Shown: positions 16,082 to 24,909, numbered from the stretch's first letter. The stretch is 42,074 bases of DNA from a bacterium (GCA_019912845.1 JAIOHU010000059.1:1-42074), one strand, 5' to 3'. Notes: a model not told the origin generated them from the letters alone. A program made the numbers and translations.

Positions 16082-16573
16082 TTAGCAAAAAAACCAATCG
16101 TATATTCGAACCTGTGCACCAATAGTTAACGTTAAGCCAACATAACCTGCCATATTTTCTGATGTATTCCAAACGGTTTTAGTAAATTTATTGCCTAATG
16201 AATCATCAAAGGAGATGATTCCGGATTGTCTTTGTACGTATACCAAACGAAACTTTGAGGTGCAGATTCCATCATTAATGGGATTGCATGAAATATTTTG
16301 ATCTAATCCCGAATCGGTGGTAAAAATTAATCCATATTGACCTTCAATTCCAATTGATGCAACAAAATCAACATCAATTTCCTTGTCTAAAACGAGAATT
16401 ATGAATGAATGAGTGGTAGAAGTATTCACTACTTCCAAACAATCATGAAATTGTCTACATGAAAGGATAGAAATTGGAAATGAATTCCACTGATTCCCAT
16501 TCCAACTCAGGACTTTGAATTCATTTTGGGAAAGAGGTAACTCAGGTTTATACTCAAAATAACTGCGACACAT
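16082..16573 (-). CDS. Hypothetical protein, AT-rich orphan
   Basis: 163 residues with no recognised family. The ATG at 16573 has an excellent AGGGGG 5 bases upstream, which argues for a real gene. The product is soluble and looks beta-rich (SFIILVLDKEIDVDFVASIG, YGLIFTTDSG, SKFRLVYVQRQSG), with several Cys. There is no signal peptide; the C-terminus ends IYDWFFC. Codons are noticeably richer in A/T than in transketolase next to it, suggesting a different origin. It faces the interrupted sugar transferase tail to tail (49 bases between) and is followed at 113 bases by the transketolase start region on the same strand. Function unknown. Confidence 0.5.
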   Translation of the reverse strand: MCRSYFEYKPELPLSQNEFKVLSWNGNQWNSFPISILSCRQFHDCLEVVNTSTTHSFIILVLDKEIDVDFVASIGIEGQYGLIFTTDSGLDQNISCNPINDGICTSKFRLVYVQRQSGIISFDDSLGNKFTKTVWNTSENMAGYVGLTLTIGAQVRIYDWFFC

Positions 16574-16685
16574 ATTTCCCCCTTATCATTAATCCATACA
16601 CATAAGTTCTCAATTGTCAACAACGGAAATTCTACTTATAAATTCTTACATTAAACTGTTTCTTTATTATTTTAAATATTTCCAA

Positions 16686-18716
16686 TTACTTTAGCACCAA
16701 TCCCACATGCTCAATCACATTTTCCACGGTAAAGCCAAACTCCTTTGCAAGTACATTTCCCGGAGCTGAGGCACCGAAGTGATTTAGTCCAAGCATCACG
16801 CCTTCATCACCGATATAACGTTCCCATCCCTGTGTGATTCCAGATTCGATTCCCACTCGCGCTTTTATATGTGGTGGGAGTACCTCATCGCGATAGCTCT
16901 GATCCTGCTCTTCAAACAGTTCCCAGCAGGGCAAACTCACCACTCGAACCCCGATCCCCTTCTCTTTCAGTACTTCAAATGCCCGCATTGCAAGGGTCAC
17001 TTCACTCCCAGTCGCAATCAGAATTACTTTTGGAGATGGTGTATTGTTTGTCTCCGCTAAAACATATCCACCCTTCCAGGTTTCCTTTCCTGGAGCATAG
17101 ATTGTGCGGTCAATCGCATCAAGTTTTTGTCTGGTTGAAAGAATCCCAACTGGTGCATCCTCCTTGAGGATAGCAAACCGCCAGGCCTCAAACATCTCAG
17201 CAACATCCGCAGGACGGAAGACATATAGCCCTGGGATCGAACGTAATGCAGCGTAATGTTCAACTGGTTGATGCGTTGGACCATCCTCGCCTACGCCGAA
17301 GGAATCGTGACTGAACAAGAAGATAACAGGCAAGCGCATCAACGCTGCCAGACGTATCGGAGGACGCATATAATCACTGAAGATCAGGAATGTACCGGTA
17401 TAGGGACGCAGGCTGCCGTACATCGCCATACCATTGGCAATCGCACCCATTGCATGCTCACGTATCCCGAAATAGAGATTCCTGCCCCCCGGGGATTCCG
17501 GCTGGAAATCTCCCTGGTCTTTCATCATGGTTTTAACTGAACCCGCCAGATCTGCGCATCCACCAAGTAAAGGTCTCAAAGCTGGTGCGATCGCATTCAA
17601 GGCTTTTCCTGACGCTGACCGTGTCGCCATCGCTTCACCTTTGGGATCATAGGTAAGCCGCTCATCCCACTTTTCAGGGAGGCGTCCCATCATCAATTGA
17701 ACCCATAATTTAATGCGTTCGGGATGATTTTGCAGCCATTCATCAAGTGACCTCTGCCATTGTTCCTGAGCCTGTCTGCCTTCATCGGCATTGCGGGCGT
17801 AATGGACATACACCTCATCGGGAACAGTAAAGGGAGGATATTCCCATCCCAGTTGTTTCCTGGCAAGCTCAAGTTCTTCCTCACCCAAAGGAGCACCATG
17901 GGCAGCGGATTTGTCGCTTTTGTTCGGACTGCCATAGCCGATAATCGTTTTACAGAGTACCAACGTGGGACGATTTTTTTCATTCACAGCATCATGAATA
18001 CTTTGGTAAATCTCTTCCGGATTCAGCCCGTCCGCGCGGAGAATATGCCAGCCGTACGCTTCAAATCTTTTGCCAACATCCTCACTCCACGCCAGACTTG
18101 TCGAGCCATCGATGCTGATCTGGTTATCATCATAAAGAACGACCAGCGAGCCTAATTTCTGATGCCCTGCGAAGGAAGCCGCCTCTGAGCTTATTCCTTC
18201 CTGCATATCACCGTCACTGGCGACGACAAAAATAGTATGATCGAGAGGGTCAAATCCATTAGTATCATGCAAACCTAATTGTTCTCGTACATATCTTTGT
18301 CCTACCGCCATTCCGACAGCATTAGCAATACCCTGTCCTAAGGGTCCCGTCGTAGTTTCGACACCTGCAGTGAGAAAGTTTTCAGGATGTCCGGGGGTTC
18401 TACTGTCCAGTTGACGGAAATTCTTCAGTTCTTCCATGGGTAGATTGTATCCGGCAATGTGAAGCAGGCAGTATTGCAAGGCAGATCCATGACCAGCGGA
18501 AAGAATAAAACGATCTCTTCCATTCCAGAATGGATCGTCCGGATTGTATCGTAGAAAACGTGACCATAAAATATGCGCTATCATAGCAAAGCCCATCGGC
18601 ATACCGGGATGACCGCTATTCGCACGTTCAACCATCTCAGCCGAAAGTATTCGAATGGAATTCACCGCAAGTTCGTCTACTTCATCAAAACGGAATGGCT
18701 CATTCTGCTGCTTCAT
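16686..18716 (-). CDS. tkt: Transketolase
   Basis: 676 residues, full length for the family. It catalyses thiamine-diphosphate-dependent two-carbon transfer between ketose and aldose phosphates in the pentose phosphate pathway. Visible motifs: ANSGHPGMPMG (32-42), SAGHGSAL, GPLGQGIANAVGMA (124-137), the ThDP/Mg2+ motif GDMQEG (169-174) ending at DDNQIS (196), the pyrimidine-domain FSHDSFGVGEDGPTHQP, and the C-terminal ILIATGSEV. GAGG lies 6 bases before the ATG at 18716. It is divergent from the SDR-dapF pair, with a 171-base shared upstream region. No terminator was identified after the stop. Cytosolic. Confidence 0.97.
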   Translation of the reverse strand: MKQQNEPFRFDEVDELAVNSIRILSAEMVERANSGHPGMPMGFAMIAHILWSRFLRYNPDDPFWNGRDRFILSAGHGSALQYCLLHIAGYNLPMEELKNFRQLDSRTPGHPENFLTAGVETTTGPLGQGIANAVGMAVGQRYVREQLGLHDTNGFDPLDHTIFVVASDGDMQEGISSEAASFAGHQKLGSLVVLYDDNQISIDGSTSLAWSEDVGKRFEAYGWHILRADGLNPEEIYQSIHDAVNEKNRPTLVLCKTIIGYGSPNKSDKSAAHGAPLGEEELELARKQLGWEYPPFTVPDEVYVHYARNADEGRQAQEQWQRSLDEWLQNHPERIKLWVQLMMGRLPEKWDERLTYDPKGEAMATRSASGKALNAIAPALRPLLGGCADLAGSVKTMMKDQGDFQPESPGGRNLYFGIREHAMGAIANGMAMYGSLRPYTGTFLIFSDYMRPPIRLAALMRLPVIFLFSHDSFGVGEDGPTHQPVEHYAALRSIPGLYVFRPADVAEMFEAWRFAILKEDAPVGILSTRQKLDAIDRTIYAPGKETWKGGYVLAETNNTPSPKVILIATGSEVTLAMRAFEVLKEKGIGVRVVSLPCWELFEEQDQSYRDEVLPPHIKARVGIESGITQGWERYIGDEGVMLGLNHFGASAPGNVLAKEFGFTVENVIEHVGLVLK

Positions 18717-18770
18717 AAATGCCTCAATTTGGGTGGGATTTTGTGACGAGGGAATTTAGAACTTTTACTC

Positions 18771-18784
18771 CACTTTGGAAAGTG
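18771..18784. promoter_or_regulatory. Palindrome in the tkt/SDR divergent promoter region
   Basis: CACTTT-GG-AAAGTG is a perfect 6-bp-arm inverted repeat 55 bases upstream of tkt and about 100 bases upstream of the SDR start. Its position between divergent genes fits an operator, but short palindromes arise by chance. Confidence 0.25.
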
Positions 18785-18887
18785 AAATATTCTCTCTTCA
18801 ACCTGGAGATTTTCATTCGGTTGGAACTATACTACCTTGTGCAAGGTCAATGGTGTAAAGATTTACTATAGATTGCAGGAGGAATTT

Positions 18888-19649
18888 GTGGGAAAAAGAA
18901 TCTGGCTTACAGGTGCCTCAAGTGGCTTGGGTTATGGTATCGCCAAACGTCTTGCTCATGCCAGATATGATTTAGCGTTGCACTATCATCTTCAACGAGA
19001 CCGTATAGATAAGCTCGTGTTGGAGTTATCCGACTACAATATATCGACTTCAATTCACAGTGCCGATCTAACTTCATTTGATTCAACAGAAGCTCTTTAT
19101 GCTGAGGTAGTACGTTCGCAGGCAGCACCGTATGCTCTTGTTCATCTGGCAGGACCATTCCACTATGCGAACACTCTGGAACACAATAGCGATGAATTCC
19201 TGAAGATGCTTCATGGCAATTTGTTGACTTATTTTAATGCTGCCAAGGTTGCGGTTCCAGCGATGCGTCAGGCAAAAGCCGGTAGAGTGATTGGGATTGG
19301 TATGGCTGGCTCACAATACACCAACCCCATGCGTAAAATGGGACCTCACCTCGCAGCGAAGAGCGCACTGGTTTCTCTCACACGAACGATGGCAATCGAA
19401 GAGGCTGAACACGGTATCACTTTTAATGTCGTAAACCCAGGAAAAATTGAGCACAAAGAGGTGGGTCGTTCTGAAGCGTCAAACCTGAAGTCAGGTGATT
19501 CCTATCCGATGCGCACTCCGGGCTCCTATGATGATATCGCTGATGCGATTCTCTTTCTCCTGAGTCCCAATGCATCATACATTACCGGCGCAGTGCTGGA
19601 TGTGACTGGAGGTTGGATGGGAGATGATTACCAACTGGTAAAGAAGTAA
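18888..19649 (+). CDS. SDR-family protein with altered active site (His in place of catalytic Tyr)
   Basis: 253 residues from the GTG at 18888, chosen because AGGAGG (18877-18882) sits 5 bases upstream and the Rossmann motif TGASSGLG then falls at 8-15. An upstream TTG at 18837 lacks a ribosome site. The fold is SDR: ADLTSFDS, the C-terminal PGSYDDIADAILFLLSP and ITGAVLDVTGGW are typical of FabG/FolM-like members. However, NNAG is HLAG (86-91 region) and the YxxxK site reads HLAAK, with His154 and Lys158. The usual proton-donating Tyr is therefore missing, so reductase activity may be altered or lost. It precedes dapF by 23 bases, probably in one transcript. Confidence 0.82.
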   Translation: MGKRIWLTGASSGLGYGIAKRLAHARYDLALHYHLQRDRIDKLVLELSDYNISTSIHSADLTSFDSTEALYAEVVRSQAAPYALVHLAGPFHYANTLEHNSDEFLKMLHGNLLTYFNAAKVAVPAMRQAKAGRVIGIGMAGSQYTNPMRKMGPHLAAKSALVSLTRTMAIEEAEHGITFNVVNPGKIEHKEVGRSEASNLKSGDSYPMRTPGSYDDIADAILFLLSPNASYITGAVLDVTGGWMGDDYQLVKK

Positions 19650-19672
19650 AAGCAAGCTATTCGGGAATTTCC

Positions 19673-20548
19673 ATGAGAATAAAATTTTCAAAATACCACG
19701 GTGCCGGCAATGATTTTATCATGATCGACAACCGTGAGGATGATCGTAGAATCTGGAACGCCTTGACACCGGAGACCATTCAAGTGATGTGTGAACGTCA
19801 TTTTGGGATCGGTGCAGATGGTGTCATTTTAGCGGTCAAATCGAACGATCCTGACACCCCATATTCCATGGGTTATTTTAACGCTGACGGCACACCAGCG
19901 GAAATGTGCGGCAATGGACTACGCTGTCTGGTGCGATTCCTCGATCATCTTGGTGAGCCAGTAAGGGAAATGGATCAATTCAATATTCTCACTGGCGCAG
20001 GTCCGATTAAATGTAGAATTATACCTGATCAGACAATTCAAGTTGAGATGCCCGTACCCTCATTCGATCCTCGTGATGCTAAGATTGACGCTGATTATGA
20101 CGCCATTCCCATGACAATTACGGTGCCAGGTATACCGGATGAGCTATATGGCACTCCTGTTGGTGTTGGGAATCCTCACTTTGTACTTTATAACAATGAG
20201 ATGTGGGAGGGCGACCTGATCCATGAACTGGGCTCACGTATCGCTATTTATGAAGACATCTTCCCAGAGGGGGTCAATGTCGGCTTTGCACGTAAAGAAG
20301 CCCCTGACACCATAGCCCTCGTGGTCTGGGAAAGAGGTGTAGGCCCAACCCTGGCATGTGGAAGTGGTGCGATAGCTGCTGTTGGTGCCGGTGTTGCTCA
20401 GGACAAGTTCCCCTTCGATGAGAAAATTGCAGTACGTATGCCGGGTGGAACCGTATTCGTTACAATTCATGATGGATGGTCAAAAGCGGTGATGGAAGGT
20501 GATGCGGTTCATGTTTTTGATGGAGAATTTGATACGGAGGAGCAATAA
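19673..20548 (+). CDS. dapF: Diaminopimelate epimerase
   Basis: 291 residues, standard length. It interconverts LL- and meso-diaminopimelate for lysine and peptidoglycan synthesis. Signatures: KYHGAGNDFIMIDN (7-20), the first catalytic Cys79 in NADGTPAEMCGNGLRC, GNPHFVLY, and the second catalytic Cys229 in ERGVGPTLACGSGAIA, which form the two-base thiol pair. Start at 19673 has a modest GGGA upstream. It lies 23 bases after the unusual SDR on the same strand. No plus-strand terminator is seen; the hairpin after the stop has its T-tract on the other strand. Cytosolic. Confidence 0.96.
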   Translation: MRIKFSKYHGAGNDFIMIDNREDDRRIWNALTPETIQVMCERHFGIGADGVILAVKSNDPDTPYSMGYFNADGTPAEMCGNGLRCLVRFLDHLGEPVREMDQFNILTGAGPIKCRIIPDQTIQVEMPVPSFDPRDAKIDADYDAIPMTITVPGIPDELYGTPVGVGNPHFVLYNNEMWEGDLIHELGSRIAIYEDIFPEGVNVGFARKEAPDTIALVVWERGVGPTLACGSGAIAAVGAGVAQDKFPFDEKIAVRMPGGTVFVTIHDGWSKAVMEGDAVHVFDGEFDTEEQ

Positions 20549-20578
20549 AAAATCCCCGCATGAAAAATCAAAGGGGAT
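20545..20578 (-). terminator. Rho-independent terminator of the FmdB-type gene
   Basis: On the minus strand ATCCCC (20573-20578) pairs with GGGGAT (20552-20557 region) across a 15-base loop and is followed by TTTTTTATT. It lies 24 bases past the stop of the gene at 20602. The polarity serves the minus-strand gene, not dapF. Confidence 0.65.
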
Positions 20579-20601
20579 AGGCGATGAGGCTGAGCACAAC
20601 A

Positions 20602-20946
20602 TCATTTAGATGTTTGTTTCTCACTCTTCTTAGTATCACTGGTTACTTTTTTCGCTGTACCGTTCTTGTTGTCTGTAGATGAATCGGTACTTTTAGCAGG
20701 TGTAGAGTCGGTGGATGTCGAATGGCTGTGATCGCCATTCCCATTGCCATTCAAACTACCATTCTTCCCCTTGTAGTCAGTGATATAGAACCCACTCCCC
20801 TTGAAAATTAATCCAACTCCTCCACTGATAATTCTACTCGCTTCTCCCTGACACTCCGGGCAGGTGCGAGTATTACCTTCTTTTATCCCGTGAAATACAT
20901 CAAATGTATGTTCACATACCGAGCATTTATATGTGTAAGTCGGCAT
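20602..20946 (-). CDS. FmdB-family zinc-ribbon protein with low-complexity tail
   Basis: 114 residues. The ATG at 20946 is chosen because GGAGG lies 5 bases upstream and the family begins MPTYTYKC; an upstream in-frame start at 20958 is unlikely. Residues 1-50 form the FmdB/Zn_ribbon_8 domain: YKCSVCEHTFDVFHGI, TCPECQGEASRII (two CxxC knuckles), then GSGFYITDY. The last ~55 residues are Ser/Thr/Asn/Lys-rich and probably disordered, as often in this family. FmdB-like proteins are presumed nucleic-acid-associated regulators with unproven targets. It is monocistronic, with its own terminator at 20545-20578. Confidence 0.85.
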   Translation of the reverse strand: MPTYTYKCSVCEHTFDVFHGIKEGNTRTCPECQGEASRIISGGVGLIFKGSGFYITDYKGKNGSLNGNGNGDHSHSTSTDSTPAKSTDSSTDNKNGTAKKVTSDTKKSEKQTSK

Positions 20947-21273
20947 GTTTGCCTCCACCCTATGGTATATAATATGTTTTCAAAAGAATTTTTGCAGACC
21001 ATACTTCCGAATAGAACTTAGCAAACTATGTGCCTGAATCAAACTGAATTGAATTTTAGGTAAGCATTTAATATTAAAACACTTAGGAGACTATTGTCAA
21101 TTATATTGAAACAGCACTCACTCTATTCAACTCCAGACCCTGCAAATATGGCGGATATTCTGCCAATTAGTCGCACCTACAAACAACGGTGCATTTGAGT
21201 GGCTAATGTACTATGGAGCGATGCTTCCTGCAAGCGGAGGAGTATCCAGTACTTGAAGAGCTTAATCTCAATA
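20947..21273. other. Intergenic region upstream of the FmdB-type gene
   Basis: About 330 bases with no supported gene. On the minus strand CTGCAA and TATTAT with 17-base spacing lie about 20 bases upstream of the FmdB ribosome site and may be its promoter, but the match is modest. No RNA gene or repeat was recognised. Confidence 0.35.
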
Positions 21274-21319
21274 ATAAAAAATGGTTCAAGCCAACCAGAA
21301 AGCAGGTGACCTGAACCAT
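21274..21319 (-). terminator. Rho-independent terminator of the porin gene
   Basis: On the minus strand ATGGTTCA (21312-21319) and TGAACCAT (21281-21288) make an 8-bp perfect stem with a 23-base loop, followed by TTTTTTATTATTG. It begins 25 bases after the porin stop. Confidence 0.65.
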
Positions 21320-21343
21320 AATACTACGATATATTTCTATGAA

Positions 21344-22675
21344 TTAAAACTTTTGCCAATCAAGAAATGTTTGGAGTTGCAACCACATCCAGTGACTGTA
21401 GTCCGCATTACTACCCTTCCAGTTTTCTGAAGGCATGAACATGGAATATCCAGCAGCCACACCCAGATTTTCCTTCAGTTTAAAATCTGCCACCAGGTCA
21501 ATTTCATTGCCGATAGCACTGGTTTTACCATTTGCTGCGATCACTGACTGATAATCAGTAGAAGTTGCAAAATTATGAACCGCAATCATCACGTGGGCAT
21601 CTTCCATTGGTGTTATTTTTAAACCACCAAAGAGATCGCGCAGTCCCTTTTCCTTAATTGGATTCGATGCTGCGGTTGACCCATTTGGATTGAGGAAATA
21701 ATCCATGTACCCACGGAACTTGTGGCCGGTATAATAGAGGTCATTGAAGAAATTGTGTTCGGTGTCTGATGAATTGTCATCTCCGCTTGTCATGTCAATC
21801 CCGGCAAATAAGCTTGGCTCAACACTTACATCCTTGAGTTTGTACCATAGCTTGAGGTGGATCAGCCAGGCGGCAATATCATTATCCACTGGAATCGTCC
21901 CAAGTGCGGTTTTCGTCCCAAGCTGATAAGCTGATGTAAAGTTGGTTCCCAAACCGCTTTCATACTGATTATTGTAATGAAGTCCAATTGTCGTGCGTGA
22001 AACACTTTGCTCATAATAACCTGTTGCCGCATTAGAATCCGCAGCACTATTGTATAAGACGAATAGATTTAAATTAAGTGGATCATATTTCGCCCAGACA
22101 CCCATAAAATCATCGTCAGGTTCATTGTAAATACCATCGGCCTGGTCACGTTCTACCTGTTTGGTGAGAAATGCATCAATTTTTATTGCTCCAATGTCAT
22201 ATTTCATGAGAAATCCATCGAACACCCTACCAACATTGCTCCAACCAACAGCACCAACCAAACGTTCATCGCCGTACTTCAACATCATACGACCGATTTT
22301 CAGGGTCAAATATGGAAGTAGAAGATTATCAATTCCGACATAGGCTTGATGAATGTCACCTGCTACATTGGAATTCAATTGTCCTGAATCCCAATCGAAG
22401 GTGTTGGAATTCTGCAATTGAAATTTTGCCCACAAATCGCCCTGCTTCATCTTCAGGGTAATTCGACTGCGTAAAAAATTAATCGGTTCAACATCCGTAT
22501 TCGAATTAAAATCCTTCGCATTGATTTCCCCACGATATCTCATGTCTGCGTGGATACCAAGAAAATCTTCACTATCATTCATACCTCCAAATACTTGAGG
22601 TGGGGCAAAATTGGAAAATAGTGCCACCATAAGTAAAAGGGCTAAAACCATTAGCTTTCCACTTTCGATCTTCAT
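21344..22675 (-). CDS. Outer-membrane beta-barrel porin, alginate-export (AlgE)-like
   Basis: 443 residues from the ATG at 22675, which has AAGGAG 7 bases upstream; a longer TTG start would contain that ribosome site. A signal peptide occupies residues 1-30 (LMVLALLLMVALFSNF, cut near VFGG). The mature part alternates polar and aromatic residues in predicted strands (ADMRYRGEINAK, ITLKMKQGDLWAKFQLQNS, KIGRMMLKYGDERLVGAVGW, DLFGGLKITPMEDAHVMIAV) and ends in a terminal Phe, typical of BAM-assembled barrels. RMMLKYGDERLVG and the overall spacing resemble the Alginate_exp family. Its substrate is unknown; alginate is not implied. Monocistronic, with a leader hairpin and a terminator. Confidence 0.82.
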   Translation of the reverse strand: MKIESGKLMVLALLLMVALFSNFAPPQVFGGMNDSEDFLGIHADMRYRGEINAKDFNSNTDVEPINFLRSRITLKMKQGDLWAKFQLQNSNTFDWDSGQLNSNVAGDIHQAYVGIDNLLLPYLTLKIGRMMLKYGDERLVGAVGWSNVGRVFDGFLMKYDIGAIKIDAFLTKQVERDQADGIYNEPDDDFMGVWAKYDPLNLNLFVLYNSAADSNAATGYYEQSVSRTTIGLHYNNQYESGLGTNFTSAYQLGTKTALGTIPVDNDIAAWLIHLKLWYKLKDVSVEPSLFAGIDMTSGDDNSSDTEHNFFNDLYYTGHKFRGYMDYFLNPNGSTAASNPIKEKGLRDLFGGLKITPMEDAHVMIAVHNFATSTDYQSVIAANGKTSAIGNEIDLVADFKLKENLGVAAGYSMFMPSENWKGSNADYSHWMWLQLQTFLDWQKF

Positions 22676-22693
22676 CCATTTTCTCCTTAATTT

Positions 22694-22713
22694 CAAGCTG
22701 ACTGTTCAGCTTG
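22694..22713 (-). promoter_or_regulatory. Perfect hairpin in the porin mRNA leader
   Basis: In the porin sense CAAGCTGA-ACAG-TCAGCTTG has 8-bp perfect arms and a 4-base loop, ending 5 bases before the AAGGAG ribosome site. It could influence translation or mRNA decay, or act as an operator in DNA form. Confidence 0.45.
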
Positions 22714-22995
22714 TCTGTGAGATATTTTGGGGGGATGCTTATCTAGATTACATGCAAGGTAATACAGGCACTATGAAAATTCAAAATCCACTCCCGACTC
22801 ACTCTATTAGAAATAGGTTATTTCAATCAAATTTCTAAATAATTTAGGATGTTGAATTGATGGTATTTTTACCTGAGTCAAATTTATATTGAGCGAGAGA
22901 TATATCTGGTGGTTTCGATAATTCGCAATTCTGATTATCTTAACCTTTGCAAAATCCACAAAAACCAATTTCTACTAATAACCGATGACGCTTCC
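22714..22995. other. Divergent intergenic region between porin and propeller-like gene
   Basis: About 280 bases, low in G+C, expected to hold both divergent promoters. No repeat, RNA gene or clear promoter pair was identified with confidence. Confidence 0.3.
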
Positions 22996-24372
22996 GTGAA
23001 AATCAAATTTCTTTCATGCACTGTTTTTCTTCTGTATCTGGTACTCAGCAGTTTCAGCACTGCTATGGATTTATCAGATACCTGGGAATGGGTGAAAATA
23101 CTGGAATCTTCCAACACACCTCCTGATGCAAGGCTTGCTGTTCTACCAGATGAAGGTATCTTGGTTATATCTGAAAACGAAGGTGAAATTCGAATTGTCA
23201 ACTATAAATCCGATGGCGAACTAGTATGGAAAACTGAAACATCAGACTTCGGACAATGTAAACTCCTTCAAGCCCAATTCAATCCCGCTAACGAAACTTT
23301 GGTAGTGCTAATTGAACGAAAGAATAGATCCAACACAAATCATGAATCCAATTTTTCTTCGATCTTTCTGAAATTTGATAAAATGGGTAACCTCCTCCAA
23401 AATATCCCATTAAATGATACCCAGGATGATTTTCCCGAAGGCGGACAACAGAATATCAAAGTTGCAGCATTTTGTTCTCAGGATCAAAATTACATAGTAA
23501 GCTACAGTTATGAACCAGATCAGGATAGTATCAGCAGAGTGGATATTTTGCAGCTTGATAATAGATTTAAAAAAATAACCTCTACTTCTCTTTCGTGTGA
23601 AGGTTTCCTGCAAATCAATGACCTGATTTCAGATACATCAAACAGTATTTATTTTTGTGGTAGTTTCTCCAGTAAACTGATTGCTGAAAATGACACCCTG
23701 AATACCACTCACTACCATGACACCAATCTGTTTTACGGAAAGCTTGATTCAGGGAAAATATCATGGATTAAACAGGCGGGCAGCCGTGGTGTGATCCGAT
23801 TCGATGAATTCCAGAACGAATCCGCAGTTAAACTCCTCTTACTTCCTGATGGGAATCTGCTTATCGGGGGTGAAATTGAAGGTGCGTCATATTTTGAGGG
23901 CAAACAACACGCGCGTTCATTGCAAACTGATTACTTTTATGCTATCATCACCCCAGAAGGCAGACTCGTAACACTCAAAATTGAGCCACTAAAATATCAT
24001 CAAAATCTACTTGAGATGACGCATGATCCTTTCTCAGGCACACATTCATTTTTAGTAAATGAAATCGCAGATGAAGGATCAGAAATTTTACTCGATCTTT
24101 CAGTACCATCTTTATATATTTATTCACCTGAAAATGAGATGATATTTTCGCAGAGAATGAATATCATAGCTGACAAAGTCCATATAGATGACCTCAAACC
24201 TCTCAATGGTGGATTGATAGTCGCTGGCACCTATAAGAACGGTGGTATCTTCGGGAATCAGATATTTGCAAACTCTGGCAACTATGACCTTTTTATAGCG
24301 AAAGCAGATATTATGCCTTTTATTCTGAGGGTCAGACCAAAATCAGATAAACAAAGAGAGAATATTGAATAA
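22996..24372 (+). CDS. Secreted hypothetical protein, beta-propeller-like
   Basis: 458 residues from the GTG at 22996. A signal peptide (KIKFLSCTVFLLYLVLSSFS, then TAMD) is then at the N-terminus; a longer frame from 22909 would bury it. The mature protein has repeated blade-like units with the pattern 'value, comparison, GTY/GSF' (INDLISDTSNSIYFCGSFSS, KLLLLPDGNLLIGGEIEG, LKPLNGGLIVAGTYKNGG), resembling the SBBP/PQQ-like propellers that are frequent in FCB bacteria. It has no T9SS sorting tail. Location is periplasmic or surface. It is divergent from the porin and precedes the response regulator by 95 bases. No enzyme residues are recognisable. Start codon uncertain; no strong ribosome site. 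Confidence 0.6.
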   Translation: MKIKFLSCTVFLLYLVLSSFSTAMDLSDTWEWVKILESSNTPPDARLAVLPDEGILVISENEGEIRIVNYKSDGELVWKTETSDFGQCKLLQAQFNPANETLVVLIERKNRSNTNHESNFSSIFLKFDKMGNLLQNIPLNDTQDDFPEGGQQNIKVAAFCSQDQNYIVSYSYEPDQDSISRVDILQLDNRFKKITSTSLSCEGFLQINDLISDTSNSIYFCGSFSSKLIAENDTLNTTHYHDTNLFYGKLDSGKISWIKQAGSRGVIRFDEFQNESAVKLLLLPDGNLLIGGEIEGASYFEGKQHARSLQTDYFYAIITPEGRLVTLKIEPLKYHQNLLEMTHDPFSGTHSFLVNEIADEGSEILLDLSVPSLYIYSPENEMIFSQRMNIIADKVHIDDLKPLNGGLIVAGTYKNGGIFGNQIFANSGNYDLFIAKADIMPFILRVRPKSDKQRENIE

Positions 24373-24467
24373 AAGGGCGTTGTTTTGAATTTCACGCTCA
24401 AATTCGTACCTTGTTTTGCAATTATCTATAGCCTGAATCATAAGAATCTAGGGGATTAAAAGGAACT

Positions 24468-24845
24468 ATGACTAAAGTTAAGCCACTTGTACTGGTTGCG
24501 GATGATGAATCCGATCTGCTGGATGTACTGGATGAGCAACTTCGTGCTATTGGCTTCGAAACTATATTGGCAAATGATGGCATGGATGCCTGGGAAAAAT
24601 TTCAGGAATTTGGTCCCGTCATGGTGATTACAGATATTCACATGCCTCGGATGAACGGTATTACCTTGTTGAAACAGATTAAGGAAACGGATGAAGAGGT
24701 TATCGTTATTGTGATTACCGGTTATTCGCATTACCAGCAATTGATCCAGTATGTTCCGAATCCACCTGATGCTTTTCTACAAAAACCGTTCAATATGGAA
24801 ACCTTGATAAAATCTATCAGGTTGGCTTATAAAAATCGAGAATAA
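24468..24845 (+). CDS. Single-domain response regulator (receiver only)
   Basis: 125 residues comprising just a CheY-like receiver domain. The acidic pocket is Asp12/Asp13, the phosphoacceptor is Asp56 (VITDIHMPRMNG), the switch Thr is Thr84 (VITGY), and the conserved Lys is Lys106 (FLQKPF). No output domain follows, so it works by protein interaction or phosphotransfer. No histidine kinase is encoded nearby, so the partner lies elsewhere. AAAGGA lies upstream of the ATG. It converges on rplQ and shares the strong bidirectional terminator at 24864-24909. Confidence 0.92.
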   Translation: MTKVKPLVLVADDESDLLDVLDEQLRAIGFETILANDGMDAWEKFQEFGPVMVITDIHMPRMNGITLLKQIKETDEEVIVIVITGYSHYQQLIQYVPNPPDAFLQKPFNMETLIKSIRLAYKNRE

Positions 24846-24863
24846 CTATATTTCATAGTATCG

Positions 24864-24909
24864 ATAGACATTAAAAAAACCGGGTTATACCCGGTTTTTT
24901 AATGTCTAT
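24864..24909. terminator. Bidirectional Rho-independent terminator
   Basis: ACCGGGT-TAT-ACCCGGT forms a GC-rich stem flanked by A7 and T6 tracts. ATAGACATT on the left pairs with AATGTCTAT on the right, extending the palindrome to about 21 bp with one bulge. U-tracts exist on both strands, so it ends both the response regulator and the ribosomal operon (rplQ). Confidence 0.93.

Noticed and set aside
20552..20578. Terminator for dapF on the plus strand
   Set aside because: The T-tract follows the hairpin only on the minus strand, so it belongs to the FmdB-type gene.
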